Source: Planctomycetota bacterium (GTDB lineage: Bacteria; Planctomycetota; UBA1135). From it: DNA of 64,000 nt. The position numbers were made by a program, and so were the translations under genes. Shown here in pieces: positions 63,041-64,000 of this stretch. The DNA is taken from NCBI GenBank assembly GCA_018671175.1, contig JABHIE010000020.1, positions 1-64,000 of the forward strand. Reading direction: 5' to 3'. A model generated the notes under the pieces. The model did no database searches, had not been told where the DNA came from, and was given only the letters and a program-made list of their open reading frames with translations. Each line of letters starts with the position of its first letter. The stretch's first letter is position 1.

Positions 63041-63757
63041 ATGTCTCTCCTCGACAAAAAGAATGGCAAGCTCCTCGTCATTGCACCTCACGGTGATGAT
63101 GAAGTCCTCGGCGCAGGTGGCCTTATCGCCCGCGCACTCGACCGCGGTTGGGAAGCCCATGTTTTCTTCGCAACTTCAGGCGGCTACACCAATGGTGGTA
63201 GCGGCGGCGACATCCCAGAGTGGGTTAGCATGCGCCTTACCGAAATTGAAAAGGCCGCGCAATTTCTCGGGATCACTTCCTATGAAGTTCTTGACTCCGG
63301 CATCGGCGAATGCGTCCGTCTCGACACTTTGACTCGACGAGTGATGATTACAGCTCTCGAAGACACGCTTGCGCGGATTCGCCCTGACATTGTCGCGATG
63401 CCTTGCCGTGGCCACTATCACCAAGACCATCGTTTGACTGCTGAGATTACATTAGGCGCACTTCGTCCAGCACCTGATGGTCGACTGCCCTTTGTCCCAT
63501 GCGTGCTAGCTTATGGACATACCGGTGCAGGGTGGGGCGGCGAGGGTTTCCAGTTTTCGCCCAACACCTTTGTCGACATCACAGATGTAATCGACCGCAA
63601 GCTCGAAGCGCTTAGTTGCTATCAGAGCCAGATTTGCCCTGCACCCCATCCGCGCAATCCAGAGGCTATGCGCAAAGATGCTGAGCATTGGGGCTTTTTG
63701 TCGGGCTGTCAATACGCCGAGGCCTACGAATGCCTCCGCATGGTCGAGACGATTTAA
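63041..63757 (+). CDS. PIG-L/LmbE family de-N-acetylase
   Basis: 238 residues. Zinc-binding motif APHGDDEVLGAGG near the N-terminus (HxDD) and PCRGHYHQDHRLTAE (HxxH) around residue 125, both standard for the family. The length matches BshB-type enzymes that deacetylate GlcNAc-malate in bacillithiol synthesis, but other members act on different GlcNAc compounds, so the substrate is open. Cytoplasmic. The next gene starts directly after its TAA. Confidence 0.9.
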   Translation: MSLLDKKNGKLLVIAPHGDDEVLGAGGLIARALDRGWEAHVFFATSGGYTNGGSGGDIPEWVSMRLTEIEKAAQFLGITSYEVLDSGIGECVRLDTLTRRVMITALEDTLARIRPDIVAMPCRGHYHQDHRLTAEITLGALRPAPDGRLPFVPCVLAYGHTGAGWGGEGFQFSPNTFVDITDVIDRKLEALSCYQSQICPAPHPRNPEAMRKDAEHWGFLSGCQYAEAYECLRMVETI

Positions 63758-64000
63758 GTGCTGCGCTACTCGGCATTTTTGATTGTCGCGACACTCGTTT
63801 CTTGCTCGGATGCAGTGACGAATCCCCCTCTGCAGCAGCCCACCAGCACCACCGCAACCGTCGGCAAAGTAGAAACCATCGCCAAAGGTGATGGGCCGCT
63901 TTTTAAAGATTACACGGTGCTAATCGGCGATGCGCCGCTCGAATTCCGCATGGTTGCCATTGTGGGTGGCCCGACCTCAATCGGCTGCCCCGAAACCGAA
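63758..64000 (+). CDS. Lipoprotein with FGE-sulfatase (SUMF1) domain start, partial
   Basis: Runs off the right edge after 81 codons. The GTG start at 63758 abuts the preceding TAA. Leader MLRYSAFLIVATLVSC has a good lipobox (LVSC). After a Thr/Pro-rich linker, DAPLEFRMVAIVGGPTSIGC followed by PETE matches the entry of formylglycine-generating-enzyme-like domains (consensus FxMVxIPGGxFxMGSPExE). Such lipoproteins are abundant in Planctomycetota. Whether it is a true enzyme cannot be judged from the part seen. Confidence 0.7.
   Translation, partial: MLRYSAFLIVATLVSCSDAVTNPPLQQPTSTTATVGKVETIAKGDGPLFKDYTVLIGDAPLEFRMVAIVGGPTSIGCPETE

Noticed and set aside
1-64000. CRISPR arrays, tRNA or rRNA genes, insertion sequences, prophage
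   Set aside because: No regularly spaced repeats, no T-loop/anticodon patterns and no transposase or phage proteins were recognised by eye.

Overview
The window reads like chromosomal DNA of a free-living, probably aquatic, Planctomycetota-type bacterium. The basis is gene content, not a marker gene: a soluble Ser/Thr kinase convergent with a planctomycete-style ECF sigma factor, many secreted FG-GAP/CRTAC1, discoidin, beta-helix and jelly-roll proteins, a cytochrome c-DUF2231 protein, an FGE-sulfatase-like lipoprotein, and very compact gene packing with overlapping convergent ends. No rRNA, tRNA, CRISPR array, transposase or prophage was seen. Taxonomy is an inference.

Layout. 1-6.4 kb: secreted and lipid-anchored proteins, including a metzincin and an FG-GAP protein, with a structured intergenic RNA candidate. 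6.6-12 kb: a UvrD/Rep helicase, an M3 oligopeptidase, and an alpha/beta hydrolase fused to a GIY-YIG domain. 12-20.2 kb: a cellulose-like polysaccharide locus (TPR-barrel exporter, BcsA-PilZ-TPR synthase, GH5 glycanase) without an evident BcsB. 20.2-28.4 kb: two small lipoproteins, a CRTAC1/ASPIC-TlpA protein interrupted by an in-frame UGA followed by a SECIS-like hairpin, and a giant M60 peptidase-toroid-discoidin protein. 28.4-33.4 kb: a membrane transporter-like protein, kinase, sigma factor and beta-helix protein.

33.5-46 kb is the metabolic core. One minus-strand cluster encodes an isoaspartyl dipeptidase, cyanophycinase, cyanophycin synthetase and a second Mur-ligase paralogue without ATP-grasp. 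A second minus-strand operon encodes a KamA-family aminomutase, two 3-oxoacid CoA-transferase subunits and a class III aminotransferase, with a divergent RpiR-type regulator. Read together they suggest storage of amino acids as cyanophycin and their release into a beta-amino-acid route ending as 3-oxoacyl-CoA. A complete ETF-quinone oxidoreductase/EtfBA/acyl-CoA dehydrogenase operon lies at 48.6-53.4 kb.

46.1-48.2 kb is a small integron-type cassette array without integrase: two 76-bp attC sites, each just downstream of a minus-strand gene (a Fic protein and a frameshifted unknown). 53.4-55 kb holds an SPFH-RHH-PH-like operon with a palindromic operator across its start codon. 55-58 kb has two paralogous secreted proteins. 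58-64 kb is mostly housekeeping or envelope genes (SDR, HlyIII, Asd, thioredoxin, b562-like, cytochrome c-DUF2231, PIG-L deacetylase, a partial FGE-like lipoprotein).
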